In this document: positions 33,479-42,560 of the stretch, one piece after another
How the letters are laid out: every line of letters begins with the position of its first letter
Numbering within the stretch: the stretch's first letter is position 1
NCBI GenBank assembly: GCA_002367105.1
Contig: DFCS01000016.1
Coordinates: 1 to 44,141 of the forward strand
Direction: 5' to 3'
Source: Hungatella sp. UBA3048
GTDB taxonomy: Bacteria > Bacillota > Clostridia > Lachnospirales > Lachnospiraceae
Length of the DNA: 44,141 nt
Translations under genes and position numbers: made by a program
Notes under the pieces: model-generated
What the model was told of the DNA's origin: nothing
Seen by the model: only the letters and a program-made list of their open reading frames with translations
Database searches by the model: none

Positions 33479-34171
33479 ATGAGCCAGGTTTGGAAAGTGC
33501 TGGGAAGCCTTGCGGAAAGGTACGACCTTATCTACCAGACGGGTTTGTTTGTTAGAATTGTTGTTGCAGGATTTTTAGGATATTTAATCGGGTATGAGAG
33601 AACGAACCGATACAAGGGAGCAGGGATGAGAACCCATGCCATTGTGGCCATGGGAGCCGCTTTAATGATGGTGGTTTCCAAGTACGGGTTCCGGGATGTC
33701 CCCAATTTTGATGCTTCCAGGATCGCCTCCCAGATCGTATCAGGAGTCGGTTTTCTTGGAGCAGGGGTCATCTTTGTTAAGAATCACTCCGTCAGCGGTT
33801 TAACTACTGCGGCAGGCATCTGGGCAACTGCGGGAGTGGGGATGGCAATCGGAGCAGGTGACTACTTTATGGGATGCGGAGCAGGCCTTTTTCTTATTTT
33901 TACCCAGATCCTCCTCCATGATGTTCCTTTTTTGTCCAGGGAGCCATTCCAAGGAGTCTTAAAAATAACTACGAACCAATACGACATTGTTATGATAGAG
34001 CTGCTTCATTATCTAAATGAGGAAAAAATCAAGGTTTTAAACATTAAAGTGGGTAAATCAAAGGATTATACCAAGGTGGAGCTTGATCTCCTTTATCCTG
34101 CAGGATATGGGAAAAATGACCTGATCATCAAATGGTCAAAAGATAAGAGGATCAATTCCATCAGTGGGTAA
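33479..34171 (+). CDS. MgtC/SapB-family membrane protein
   Basis: A 230-aa membrane protein. The N-terminal region has about four or five hydrophobic segments with the MgtC signatures LGYLIGYERT, GMRTHAIVAMGAALM, GVGFLGAGVI and GLTTAAGIWATAGVG. The C-terminal part (about 155-230) is a small soluble ACT-like domain. MgtC proteins affect magnesium limitation and, in pathogens, survival; the role in commensals is unclear. It appears monocistronic, with GAGGAG before the ATG. Confidence 0.92.
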   Translation: MSQVWKVLGSLAERYDLIYQTGLFVRIVVAGFLGYLIGYERTNRYKGAGMRTHAIVAMGAALMMVVSKYGFRDVPNFDASRIASQIVSGVGFLGAGVIFVKNHSVSGLTTAAGIWATAGVGMAIGAGDYFMGCGAGLFLIFTQILLHDVPFLSREPFQGVLKITTNQYDIVMIELLHYLNEEKIKVLNIKVGKSKDYTKVELDLLYPAGYGKNDLIIKWSKDKRINSISG

Positions 34172-34227
34172 TTAAATTTTAATCACCTTAAAGCATATAG
34201 AAAAAGTAGGAAATAAATTAAAAACAG

Positions 34228-34257
34228 TTGCAAAAATTGCGGAAATATGTTTATAAT
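34228..34257 (+). promoter_or_regulatory. Promoter of the peptide-type ABC operon
   Basis: TTGCAA (34228-34233), an 18-nt spacer and TATAAT (34252-34257). Downstream in the leader, CTGATAACCG and CGGTATCAG (34275-34297) form an imperfect inverted repeat that could be an operator or a leader stem. Confidence 0.65.
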
Positions 34258-34330
34258 GAATCTGACTTTCCCGACTGATAACCGGTTGCGGTATCAGGTA
34301 TAATGATAGGAAATATGAAAGGAGAAATGT

Positions 34331-35956
34331 ATGAAAAGATTTATGAAGAGTGCAGCATTCCTGTTAGCATCTGTCATGGTGCTGGGAGGCCTTACTGCCT
34401 GCGGAGGAAAGGACCCGGTTGCAGAAAGTACCACAGCTGCAAATGCCAGTTCAGCAGGCGGATCTAATGACGGAGCCGGACAAACGGCTGCAGGAGGGGA
34501 AAGCACATTTACCTATGCAATTGCAGGAGACCCGGGCGCCAATGTAAATGTAATTACAACCAGTGACCGTTTCGGCCTTATGACTATTAAAATGATCTAT
34601 TCCCCGTTGTATATGTACAATGCAGATGGAATCAATTATTTCCTGGCTAAGAGCATAGACACCTCCGATGATAAACTGACCTATACCATGCACCTTCGGG
34701 ATGATGTAAAATGGTCTGACGGAGAGAAATTCACTGCCGATGACGTTGTCTTTACCTTTGAAGCCATGGAAGATGAGAAAAACGCAGGCTGGGCATATTC
34801 TCAGCTGGTATTCCCTGAAGGAGCAGTTAAGATCGAAAAGCTCGATGACTATACGGTTTCCCTCACCATGCCTTTTGTTAACTCCGCTGCAGTGGAGATG
34901 TTTTCCCAGATATTCATCATGCCAAAGCATATTTATGAAAACGTGGAAAACTTTGAAAATAATGACGTAAACACCAAGCCTGTCGGTACAGGACCTTATG
35001 TAATGGCAGAATACTCCCCAGGCTCCTATGTAAAATTCACGAAGAATGAGAATTACTTCTTAGGTGCTCCTTCGGTTGATAATTTTGTATACCGGATCAT
35101 TGAAAATGAAAATACAGCTATGACAGCTATCCAGAGCGGGGAAGTAAACGCTTGGATCGGTACTCCTGCGCAGGTGGCACAGATGAACCTGGATGCAGCG
35201 AATCTGACGGTTTACCCATACCAGGAAGGCCGTGTGGGATATATGATGTTTAATGCAAACCGCGTAAAGGATGAAAACTTCAGGAAAGCGGTCTTCTATG
35301 CCCTGGATAAAAAGGCCATTGCAGACGCAGCACTCTTAGATCCCCAGTATTATGACCTGCCATGGAGCTTTATGCCTCCAAACAGCCAGTATTTTACGGA
35401 GGATGTGGAGAAATACGAACAGAATCTGGATAAATCCAAAGAGCTTCTTGCAGCTTCCGGTGTAACAAATCCGGAATTGACACTTGCCTATAACGCTTCT
35501 GACAGCCTCCAGTCCACTTCCGCCATCATGATACAGGAACAGCTTCAGAAGGCAGGAATTAAGGTGAACTTAACCGGCGTTGATTCGACGGCCCTCAGCC
35601 AGCAGATGAAGAAGGCAGATAATCCTTATGATATGTATTTTGGCGGATATATCATGGGCATTGACCCGGATACGTTTTCAAGCTTAATTGAATCAGGTGC
35701 CCCATACAATTATATGCATTACGACTATCCTGAGATGAATGATCTTTTTGCCCAGGGCCGGAAGGAAACAGATGATGCAAAGCGTAAAGAAATCTATACA
35801 ACGATTCAGCAGAAACTGCAGGATACCGCTTGCTTCTATCCTCTGTATTCCAATAAACGCCTTCTTGTAGTATCCAAAAACGTATCAGGGATTGAAGAGT
35901 CAAAGCTGGTTCCTGTTTATACCTTTGAAGATACTTCCAAACTACAGATGAAGTAA
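34331..35956 (+). CDS. Peptide/nickel-type ABC substrate-binding lipoprotein
   Basis: An extracellular SBP_bac_5 (family 5) lipoprotein, 541 aa. The signal peptide ends at the lipobox LTAC with Cys24, followed by a low-complexity Ala/Gly/Ser linker and the DppA/OppA fold (DDVVFTFEAM near 138; KPVGTGPYVM near 216). It is the first gene of a five-gene importer. The substrate may be a peptide, an oligosaccharide or a metal complex; the family does not say which. Confidence 0.93.
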   Translation: MKRFMKSAAFLLASVMVLGGLTACGGKDPVAESTTAANASSAGGSNDGAGQTAAGGESTFTYAIAGDPGANVNVITTSDRFGLMTIKMIYSPLYMYNADGINYFLAKSIDTSDDKLTYTMHLRDDVKWSDGEKFTADDVVFTFEAMEDEKNAGWAYSQLVFPEGAVKIEKLDDYTVSLTMPFVNSAAVEMFSQIFIMPKHIYENVENFENNDVNTKPVGTGPYVMAEYSPGSYVKFTKNENYFLGAPSVDNFVYRIIENENTAMTAIQSGEVNAWIGTPAQVAQMNLDAANLTVYPYQEGRVGYMMFNANRVKDENFRKAVFYALDKKAIADAALLDPQYYDLPWSFMPPNSQYFTEDVEKYEQNLDKSKELLAASGVTNPELTLAYNASDSLQSTSAIMIQEQLQKAGIKVNLTGVDSTALSQQMKKADNPYDMYFGGYIMGIDPDTFSSLIESGAPYNYMHYDYPEMNDLFAQGRKETDDAKRKEIYTTIQQKLQDTACFYPLYSNKRLLVVSKNVSGIEESKLVPVYTFEDTSKLQMK

Positions 35957-36013
35957 TGATGACAGCAGATGCGTAAGCAGCAGAAATGGCGGGTTGTGGA
36001 TCAGCTGTGAAGA

Positions 36014-36060
36014 GGAAAGGGTGTTTTGCTGCTGGAATCCTGCGGCAGACACCTCTTTCT
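36014..36060 (+). terminator. Imperfect hairpin between binding protein and permeases
   Basis: GGTGTTTTGC and GCAGACACC, with flanking purine/pyrimidine arms, form an imperfect stem that ends in CTCTTTCT. It sits in the 123-nt gap between the lipoprotein and the first permease, where a leaky terminator is common. The T tract is weak. Confidence 0.45.
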
Positions 36061-36079
36061 ATATATAAGGAGAAACCAT

Positions 36080-37033
36080 ATGGCGAAATATATATTAAGA
36101 CGGATATTAACAGCCATACCCATGGTCCTTTTAATCACAATTCTATGTTTTGCTTTGATGCATTTTGCACCGTATAATGCCATTGATGCAATGACAACAC
36201 CAAAGATGTCACCGGAAACAATTGAATTGATTAAGGCCAAATATGGGTACGACAAGCCTCTGTTCATCCAGTATATACGCTGGCTGAACGGGATATTGAA
36301 CGGGAATTTCGGATATTCCATCGTAACTAAGCAAAGCATTGCCGGGGATCTTGCAGTGAGAATTCCAAACACGATAAAACTGGTCCTTCCGGCCTATGGA
36401 ACCGCTTATATCCTGGCAATCGTCCTGGGACTTTTAGCAGGCTCCCACAAGAATAAGGCAGCAGATAAAGTGATTGACGGAATCTCTTCCGTAGCGATCG
36501 CCGTTCCTTCTTTCTGGTTTTCCATGCTTTTGATTTTTGTCCTGGGTTATAAGCTAAAGCTTCTTCCCATTGTAGGAATGCATTCCGTAGGAATGGAAGC
36601 CTCCATGGCGGACTTTTTAAGGCATTATATTATGCCTTTTACTACCCTTGTCTTTACATTTTTACCTCCAAACGTAAAATTTGTCCGCTCCTCCACGATT
36701 ACACAATTTTCAGAGGATTATGTGCTGGTTCAGCGGGCCTTTGGCGCTTCCAGAGGGGAAATTATGTATAAACATGTCTGTAAAAATGTTCTTCTGCCTA
36801 TTATTACAAGACTGGGTATGGCACTTCGTTTGTTGGTAACGGGGGCCATCATTATTGAAACTGTATTTGGGTGGCCGGGAGTAGGGCCTTATTTTATCAA
36901 AGCCATTCAAGGGATGGATTATCCCATCGTCATGATCGTTCTGGTTCTGTCCTCTTCCCTCGTAATTTTTGGTAACCTTCTGTCGGATATCCTATACTGT
37001 ATCACGGATCCGCGCATCAAGGAAATGGGGTGA
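36080..37033 (+). CDS. Peptide/nickel-type ABC permease (DppB/OppB type)
   Basis: A six-helix membrane permease of 317 aa, starting with the typical AKYILRRILTAIPMVLLIT. The coupling loop reads QRAFGASRGEIMYKHVCKN, and the GAIIIETVFGWPGVG signature is near the end. ATG 36080 has AAGGAG about 8 nt upstream; a longer open frame from 36026 has no ribosome site. It is followed after 6 nt by the second permease. Confidence 0.95.
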   Translation: MAKYILRRILTAIPMVLLITILCFALMHFAPYNAIDAMTTPKMSPETIELIKAKYGYDKPLFIQYIRWLNGILNGNFGYSIVTKQSIAGDLAVRIPNTIKLVLPAYGTAYILAIVLGLLAGSHKNKAADKVIDGISSVAIAVPSFWFSMLLIFVLGYKLKLLPIVGMHSVGMEASMADFLRHYIMPFTTLVFTFLPPNVKFVRSSTITQFSEDYVLVQRAFGASRGEIMYKHVCKNVLLPIITRLGMALRLLVTGAIIIETVFGWPGVGPYFIKAIQGMDYPIVMIVLVLSSSLVIFGNLLSDILYCITDPRIKEMG

Positions 37034-37039
37034 CGAAAA

Positions 37040-37924
37040 ATGAAAAGAAACGAAGAGAAGACGAAAAAAAGAAGATCCGTCAGAGTGGACAGTGTATTAC
37101 TGGCATTAAAGCATGATAAGGCGGCAGTAATTTCCCTGATCCTTTTGGGAGTGATCATTTTATTTGCGTTAATCGCACCATTTCTTCCTGTGGAACCAAA
37201 TGCAACCGATATAGCTAACCGGCTTCAGTCTCCTTCCGCATTGCATTGGTTCGGGACAGATGAAGTCGGCAGGGATTATTTTGCCAGGATCATCTATGGA
37301 GGCCGGGTTTCTTTGCTGGTGGGATTACTTGCCATGCTTACAAGCCTAACCATTGGGGTTGCAGTAGGAACGGTTTCAGGTTTCTGCGGAGGAATGGTGG
37401 ATATGGTGCTTATGCGCATCGTAGATGTTTTACATTCTATTCCTTGGATGATTTTAGTCACCGTTGTCAGCATCTTCTTAACACCTGGATTGAAATCTAT
37501 TATTCTGGTTATTGGCCTTTTTACATGGATGGAAATTGCAAGATTGGTGAGGGCAGAGACACTTTCTCTCAAGGAAAGGGAGTTCATCCTTTATGCCAAT
37601 TTTTCCGGTGTGGGTATCTGGAAGATTATTATCCACCATATCATACCTTCCGTATTTCCCACTATTATCGTGTCAGCAACTACCAGCATGGCTGATGCAA
37701 TTATGACAGAGTCTTCCTTAAGCTTCCTGGGAGTTGGTATCCAGCAGCCGATGTCTTCCTGGGGAAGTCTTTTGCAAAATGCCCAGGGAACCATGCAGAA
37801 TACCTTTTACATGGCGCTGATCCCGGGACTTCTGATCATCATTACGATATTTGCTTTTAATAAACTGGGAAATCTGCTCCGGGTTTTCGTGGAACCGAAA
37901 ATTATGAACGACGAAAAAGAGTAA
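37040..37924 (+). CDS. Peptide/nickel-type ABC permease (DppC/OppC type)
   Basis: The second membrane subunit, 294 aa. It shows the family order: N-terminal helix near 28-50, HWFGTDEVGRDYFARIIYG, the coupling segment with YANFSGVGIWKIIIHHIIP, and ESSLSFLGVGIQQPMSSWG before the last helix. The lysine/arginine-rich N-terminus faces the cytoplasm. It pairs with the permease at 36080. Confidence 0.95.
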   Translation: MKRNEEKTKKRRSVRVDSVLLALKHDKAAVISLILLGVIILFALIAPFLPVEPNATDIANRLQSPSALHWFGTDEVGRDYFARIIYGGRVSLLVGLLAMLTSLTIGVAVGTVSGFCGGMVDMVLMRIVDVLHSIPWMILVTVVSIFLTPGLKSIILVIGLFTWMEIARLVRAETLSLKEREFILYANFSGVGIWKIIIHHIIPSVFPTIIVSATTSMADAIMTESSLSFLGVGIQQPMSSWGSLLQNAQGTMQNTFYMALIPGLLIIITIFAFNKLGNLLRVFVEPKIMNDEKE

Positions 37925-37940
37925 AGGGAGGAAACAGGAA

Positions 37941-38960
37941 TTGGAAGAGATAAAGAAAAACAATGATAAAATCCTGTCCGTCCAAAATGTGCATACCACC
38001 TTTCACACCCATGGGAAATCGGTAAAGGCGGTTCGCGGCGTAAGCTTTTACGCAGGCCATCAGGAAATTCTGGCCGTTGTAGGGGAATCCGGCAGCGGTA
38101 AAAGCGTTCTGATGAAATCCATCCTGGGCCTGATGCCGGAGAATGCAGAGGTCACTGCGGACCAGATATTATTTATGGATAAGAACATACTTGAGATGAC
38201 ACCGGAACAGCAAAGAAAGATGAGGGGAAAGGAGATCGCCATGGTCTTCCAGGACCCCATGACGGCTTTGAATCCTTTGAGAACCATCGGTTTTCATCTG
38301 ACAGAAGTGCTGAAACGCCATAGAGGAATGGATAAGCGTGCCGCTCAGAAGGAAGCGATTGCAGTTTTGGAACAGGTTGGAATCCCGTCTCCGGAAAAGA
38401 GGCTTAACCAGTATCCTCATGAATTTTCCGGAGGTATGAGACAGAGGGTGCTCATTGCCATGGCTCTTTGCTGCCGGCCGAAGCTGCTGATCGCAGATGA
38501 GCCTACTACGGCTCTTGATGTTACCATTCAGGCCCAGATCCTGGAACTTTTGAAAAAGCTGCAGGATGAATCGGGAATGAGTATCATACTCATCACTCAT
38601 GATCTGGGAGTGGTGGCAAGCTTAAGCCGCCGGATCATGGTTATGTATGGCGGACTTTTGATGGAAGAGGGGCTTACCGAAGAAATCTTTTATTCGCCTA
38701 AGCATCCCTATACCAGAGCCCTTCTTCAGGCAATTCCCAAACCTCAGACAGGGGACCGGAAGCGGCTGGAACCAATCCCGGGAATGGCTCCGTCCTTAAT
38801 CGATCCCCCGGATGGCTGTCCGTTTGCTGAGCGGTGTAAATTTGCCTGTGAACAGTGTGAAAAGGGAATTCCCAAGTACCGGGTATATTCGGACACCCAG
38901 AGAGCCATGTGTATCTTTTCATCAGAGGAACTGGATGCAAGGGAAAGGGAGGTAGACTGA
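37941..38960 (+). CDS. Peptide-type ABC ATPase (DppD/OppD type)
   Basis: A cytoplasmic ATPase of 339 aa. Walker A GESGSGKS near 51, signature FSGGMRQRV near 155, Walker B LLIADEP, and the C-terminal oligopeptide-transporter extension with a cysteine cluster (DGCPFAERCKFACEQC near 285-302) typical of this subfamily, which can hold an Fe-S cluster in some members. The start is TTG 37941, supported by GGGAGG about 8 nt upstream. The next ATPase starts 1 nt after its stop. Confidence 0.94.
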   Translation: MEEIKKNNDKILSVQNVHTTFHTHGKSVKAVRGVSFYAGHQEILAVVGESGSGKSVLMKSILGLMPENAEVTADQILFMDKNILEMTPEQQRKMRGKEIAMVFQDPMTALNPLRTIGFHLTEVLKRHRGMDKRAAQKEAIAVLEQVGIPSPEKRLNQYPHEFSGGMRQRVLIAMALCCRPKLLIADEPTTALDVTIQAQILELLKKLQDESGMSIILITHDLGVVASLSRRIMVMYGGLLMEEGLTEEIFYSPKHPYTRALLQAIPKPQTGDRKRLEPIPGMAPSLIDPPDGCPFAERCKFACEQCEKGIPKYRVYSDTQRAMCIFSSEELDAREREVD

Positions 38961-38961
38961 T

Positions 38962-39954
38962 ATGGATAACAGGAACCAGGAAATCCTGCTGGAAGCCAGG
39001 GAGGTATGTAAGTATTTTCCATCCAAAGACTTTTTCGGCCGCAAGAAGGCAGAGGTAAAGGCTGTGGACGGCGTGAATCTTACCATCCGAAAAGGGGAAA
39101 CCTTTGGACTGGTAGGAGAATCCGGCTGCGGGAAATCCACCTTAGGGCGGACCTTAATCCGTATGTACGATCCCACCAGCGGGTCTATCCTGTTTAAGGG
39201 GCAGGATATCACCAGGGTAAAGGGCAGTAAGTTACTTCCGATCCACCGGCAGATGCAGATTATTTTCCAGGATCCCTATTCAGCCCTGGATCCTCATCAC
39301 AATGTGCGGGAGATCATTGGAGAGTCCATGGCGGCGGTATCCGGCATAGCAGCAAGCGAGGTGGACGGCAGAATCGAAGAGATGCTTAAAAAGGTTGGAA
39401 TGAAGCCGGATGACATGTACAAATATGCCTATGAGTTTTCGGGAGGCCAGCGCCAGAGGATCGGAATTGCCAGGGCATTGGCAGTAGAACCGGAATTTTT
39501 ACTCTGTGACGAACCGATCTCGGCCCTGGATGTTTCCATTCAGGCGCAGGTAGTGAACATGCTGGAGGATTTACAGGAGGAGATGGGGCTTACGTATCTG
39601 TTTGTAGCTCATGATCTGTCCATGGTACGCCATATTTCCACAAGGATCGGTGTCATGTATTTAGGCAGACTGGTGGAGATCGCAGACAGCGACGAATTGT
39701 ATGAAAACCCTCTTCATCCTTATACAAAGGCGCTTCTTTCTGCTATCCCGGTAGCAGATCCGCAGCTTTCTGCAAAGTCAAAGCGGCAGATGCTTCATGG
39801 GGAACTTCCAAGCCCCATGCATGTGCCTTCCGGATGCCATTTCCATACCAGATGCATGTATGCAGTGGAAGAATGCAGCAGGGCTGTACCGGAGATGAAA
39901 GAGGTTTCACCCGGACATTTTGTGGCATGCTCTTGTCTGCCAATTAAAGGATAA
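38962..39954 (+). CDS. Peptide-type ABC ATPase (DppF/OppF type)
   Basis: The second ATPase, 330 aa. Walker A GESGCGKS near 53, signature FSGGQRQRI near 157, Walker B FLLCDEP, and the C-terminal PSGCHFHTRCMYAVEEC cysteine motif. It completes a five-gene importer: binding protein, two permeases, two ATPases. Downstream, a promoter for the amino-acid importer begins within 15 nt. Confidence 0.94.
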   Translation: MDNRNQEILLEAREVCKYFPSKDFFGRKKAEVKAVDGVNLTIRKGETFGLVGESGCGKSTLGRTLIRMYDPTSGSILFKGQDITRVKGSKLLPIHRQMQIIFQDPYSALDPHHNVREIIGESMAAVSGIAASEVDGRIEEMLKKVGMKPDDMYKYAYEFSGGQRQRIGIARALAVEPEFLLCDEPISALDVSIQAQVVNMLEDLQEEMGLTYLFVAHDLSMVRHISTRIGVMYLGRLVEIADSDELYENPLHPYTKALLSAIPVADPQLSAKSKRQMLHGELPSPMHVPSGCHFHTRCMYAVEECSRAVPEMKEVSPGHFVACSCLPIKG

Positions 39955-39968
39955 GACGAAAATAATCC

Positions 39969-39997
39969 TTGACTTTTCAAATAAAACTTTTTATAAT
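39969..39997 (+). promoter_or_regulatory. Promoter of the amino-acid ABC operon
   Basis: TTGACT (39969-39974), a 17-nt spacer and TATAAT (39992-39997), a near-consensus promoter. Transcription would start near 40004, only about 20 nt before a terminator. Confidence 0.85.
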
Positions 39998-40021
39998 AAC
40001 TACAATTAAAAAAGACTAAGC

Positions 40022-40060
40022 AAAGACGCTTAAGACATTCAAACTCTGAGGCGTCTTTTT
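40022..40060 (+). terminator. Terminator in the leader of the amino-acid ABC operon
   Basis: AAAGACGC (40022-40029) pairs with GCGTCTTT (40051-40058), with partly paired inner arms, and T5 follows. It ends any read-through from the opp-type operon. It also lies downstream of the promoter at 39969, so it can act as an attenuator or release a small RNA of roughly 57 nt. Confidence 0.88.
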
Positions 40061-40139
40061 GCATATTTTTAGGATGAAATACAGAACGCCTTGTGTCCAA
40101 AAGACATAAACAAGAAATAAGAGGAAAGGGGATGGAATT

Positions 40140-40871
40140 ATGCCAGATATGGTGAAAGTTGAAAACTTAAAGAAGAACTTCGGAGATTTAGAGGTTTTAA
40201 AGGATATAAGCCTGACAGTAAAGGAGGGCGAAAAGCTGGTCATAATCGGACCCTCCGGCTCAGGAAAGTCCACCTTTATCCGCTGCATCAACTACTTAGA
40301 GGAACCTACCAGCGGAAAGATAACCGTGGCAGGCACGGAAGTGACAAAAAAGAACCATTTGGAAATGGCTAAAAAGTATTCCTCCATGGTCTTTCAGCAA
40401 TTCAATTTATATCCCCATCTCACTGTCTTAGAAAATCTTACTTTAGCACCCATTAAGCTGCAGCATGTTCCCAAGGAAGAGGCAAAGAAGAATGCAATCA
40501 AATGCCTGGAACGAGTCGGCTTAAAGGAAAAAGCAGGAAATTATCCGGTCCAGCTCTCCGGCGGCCAGCAGCAGAGAGTGGCCATAGCCAGGGCTTTATG
40601 CACCAAACAGCCCTTAATACTCTTTGATGAGCCTACCTCAGCGCTGGATCCTGAGATGGTTCAGGAGGTTTTAAATGTTATGGTGGAGCTGGCTCATGAG
40701 AACATCACCATGATCTGTGTGACTCATGAAATGGGCTTTGCACGCCAGGTGGCAGACCGGGTGATCTTCATGGATGGAGGCTATATCCTGGAAGAGGGTA
40801 CACCGGAACACTTTTTTGAATGTCCGGAACATGAGCGGACTAAAGCGTTTTTAAGCAAGATCCTTCATTAG
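40140..40871 (+). CDS. Polar amino-acid ABC ATPase (GlnQ type)
   Basis: A 243-aa ATPase of the PAAT family. Walker A GPSGSGKS near 38, FQQFNLYPHLTVLEN (the amino-acid-importer Q-loop context), signature LSGGQQQRVA near 139, Walker B LILFDEPTSALDPEM. AGGAAAGGGG lies upstream of the ATG. It is the first of four importer genes. Which amino acid is carried cannot be told. Confidence 0.95.
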   Translation: MPDMVKVENLKKNFGDLEVLKDISLTVKEGEKLVIIGPSGSGKSTFIRCINYLEEPTSGKITVAGTEVTKKNHLEMAKKYSSMVFQQFNLYPHLTVLENLTLAPIKLQHVPKEEAKKNAIKCLERVGLKEKAGNYPVQLSGGQQQRVAIARALCTKQPLILFDEPTSALDPEMVQEVLNVMVELAHENITMICVTHEMGFARQVADRVIFMDGGYILEEGTPEHFFECPEHERTKAFLSKILH

Positions 40872-40910
40872 GATTTTGATTAAATTATATTAATGAGGAG
40901 GGAACCAATT

Positions 40911-41801
40911 ATGATGAAGAAAATGTTATCACTTGCCCTTGCTTTTGCGACTGTGGCATCCTTAACCGCATGCGGCGCAAAGGCTCCGGAGGCTACTACG
41001 GCTGCTTCAGCAGAGTCAACTGCAAAGGAAGGAGCGGCTGGTTCAGATGCAGCAGGCGGAAAAGCGGCAGCAGACGTACAGAAAATTATTGACCGGGGAG
41101 TATTAAAGGTTGGCTGTAAGGCAGATATTCCAAAGTTCAGCTTACAGAATACGGCGACCGGAGAATATGAAGGTTTTGAAGATGACCTGGCTTATGAGAT
41201 TGCCGGCTCCATCTTCGGATGCACCGCAGATGAAGCAAAAGAAAAGAAGCTGGTAGAGTTCCAGGGCGTAACTGCTAAGACAAGAGGACCTCTCTTAGAG
41301 AACGGAGAGATCGATCTGGTTATCGCTACCTTTACCATTACACCGGAAAGAAAAGAAACTTATAACTTCTCTACCCCATATTTTACCGATGCGGTAGGAC
41401 TTCTGGTTAATAAGAATTCCGGTATTGAATCCATAGAAGATCTGGATGGCAAGATCATCGGAGTTGCCCAGTCCTCTACGACAAAGGACGGATTTAAGAA
41501 ATATGTTGATGAAAAGGGATACAAAGTAAATCCCCAGTTCCAGGAGTTTGACGGTTATCCGGCACTGGCTCAGGCGCTGGCAACCAAGCAGATCGACTGC
41601 TTCTCCGTAGACCGTGCGATCCTGGCCGGCTATTTAAACGACGGAAACCAGATCTTACAGGACCGGTTCGCGGAACAGGATTATGGTGTTGCAGCAGCAA
41701 AAGAGAATGCAGGGCTTGCAGCTCTTGTTGATGAAAAAGTGACTTCCATGATTTCTGACGGTTCTCTTATGAATCTTCAGGACAAATGGGGCTTGCAGTA
41801 A
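40911..41801 (+). CDS. Amino-acid ABC substrate-binding lipoprotein
   Basis: An extracellular family 3 binding lipoprotein, 296 aa. Signal peptide with lipobox LTAC and Cys21, an Ala/Ser-rich linker (about 25-60), then the SBP_bac_3 fold with GVLKVGCKADIPKFS, FEDDLAYEIA, FTITPERKETYNFSTPYF and DLDGKIIGVAQSSTT. ATG 40911 is chosen because GAGGAGGG lies about 8-10 nt upstream; an in-frame ATG at 40893 overlaps that site. Confidence 0.94.
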   Translation: MMKKMLSLALAFATVASLTACGAKAPEATTAASAESTAKEGAAGSDAAGGKAAADVQKIIDRGVLKVGCKADIPKFSLQNTATGEYEGFEDDLAYEIAGSIFGCTADEAKEKKLVEFQGVTAKTRGPLLENGEIDLVIATFTITPERKETYNFSTPYFTDAVGLLVNKNSGIESIEDLDGKIIGVAQSSTTKDGFKKYVDEKGYKVNPQFQEFDGYPALAQALATKQIDCFSVDRAILAGYLNDGNQILQDRFAEQDYGVAAAKENAGLAALVDEKVTSMISDGSLMNLQDKWGLQ

Positions 41802-41825
41802 ACCCTTATGTAAAGGATAGATGAC

Positions 41826-42560
41826 ATGATAAAAGGTCTTTTTGATGCAAAACGCTGGAATGCCCTGTTTCAGGCATTTCCTGAATATTATATACCTGGC
41901 TTTCTTATGACGCTTAAAATATCACTGGTGGGGCTGGCCGTTGCGCTGGTCCTGGGAGTGATATTTGGTATGTTTTCCACGGCTAAATTTAAGCCAATAA
42001 AGATAATTTCACGAATTTATGTGGAATTCATACAGAATACGCCTTTGGCTTTGCAGGTATTGTGCTATTATTCTGTGCTGCCTATGGTATTTTCCAGCTC
42101 AGGTTTCAGGATTCCTAAGTTCGTACTGGGCGTGATCGGGGTAGGTGTCTATCATGGCGCCTATATATCAGAGGTCATAAGGACCGGAATTGAAGCCATA
42201 CCAAAAGGCCAGTCCGAGGCAGCTTCGTCTCAGGGCTTTTCCTATCTGGAAACCATGTATCATATCATTCTGCCGCAGACTATAAAGATTATTATGCCGC
42301 CTCTTGCGAATCAGGCGCTGAATCTGGTGAAGAATACTTCCATTCTGGCTATGGTAGCCGGTATGGACCTTATGTATTTTACGGATTCCTGGGGAGCTGA
42401 CCGGGGCTACTTTGCCCAGGCGTATTTTACAAGCGCCGTGATGTATTTTATCATCTGTTTCCCATTGGCAAGGCTGGCCCGTTATCTGGAGATCAGATCC
42501 ATGCGGCTTCCTGTAGCAAAAACGCTTGATATTAGGGCAGATGAGGAGGCAGCATGTTAG
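41826..42560 (+). CDS. Amino-acid ABC permease 1 (HisM/GlnP type)
   Basis: A membrane permease of 244 aa with about five helices. The coupling loop EVIRTGIEAIPKGQSEAASSQGFS is the PAAT EAA motif (near 117-140). The early segment YIPGFLMTLKISLVGLAVALVLG is typical. It overlaps the second permease by 7 bases. Confidence 0.95.
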   Translation: MIKGLFDAKRWNALFQAFPEYYIPGFLMTLKISLVGLAVALVLGVIFGMFSTAKFKPIKIISRIYVEFIQNTPLALQVLCYYSVLPMVFSSSGFRIPKFVLGVIGVGVYHGAYISEVIRTGIEAIPKGQSEAASSQGFSYLETMYHIILPQTIKIIMPPLANQALNLVKNTSILAMVAGMDLMYFTDSWGADRGYFAQAYFTSAVMYFIICFPLARLARYLEIRSMRLPVAKTLDIRADEEAAC

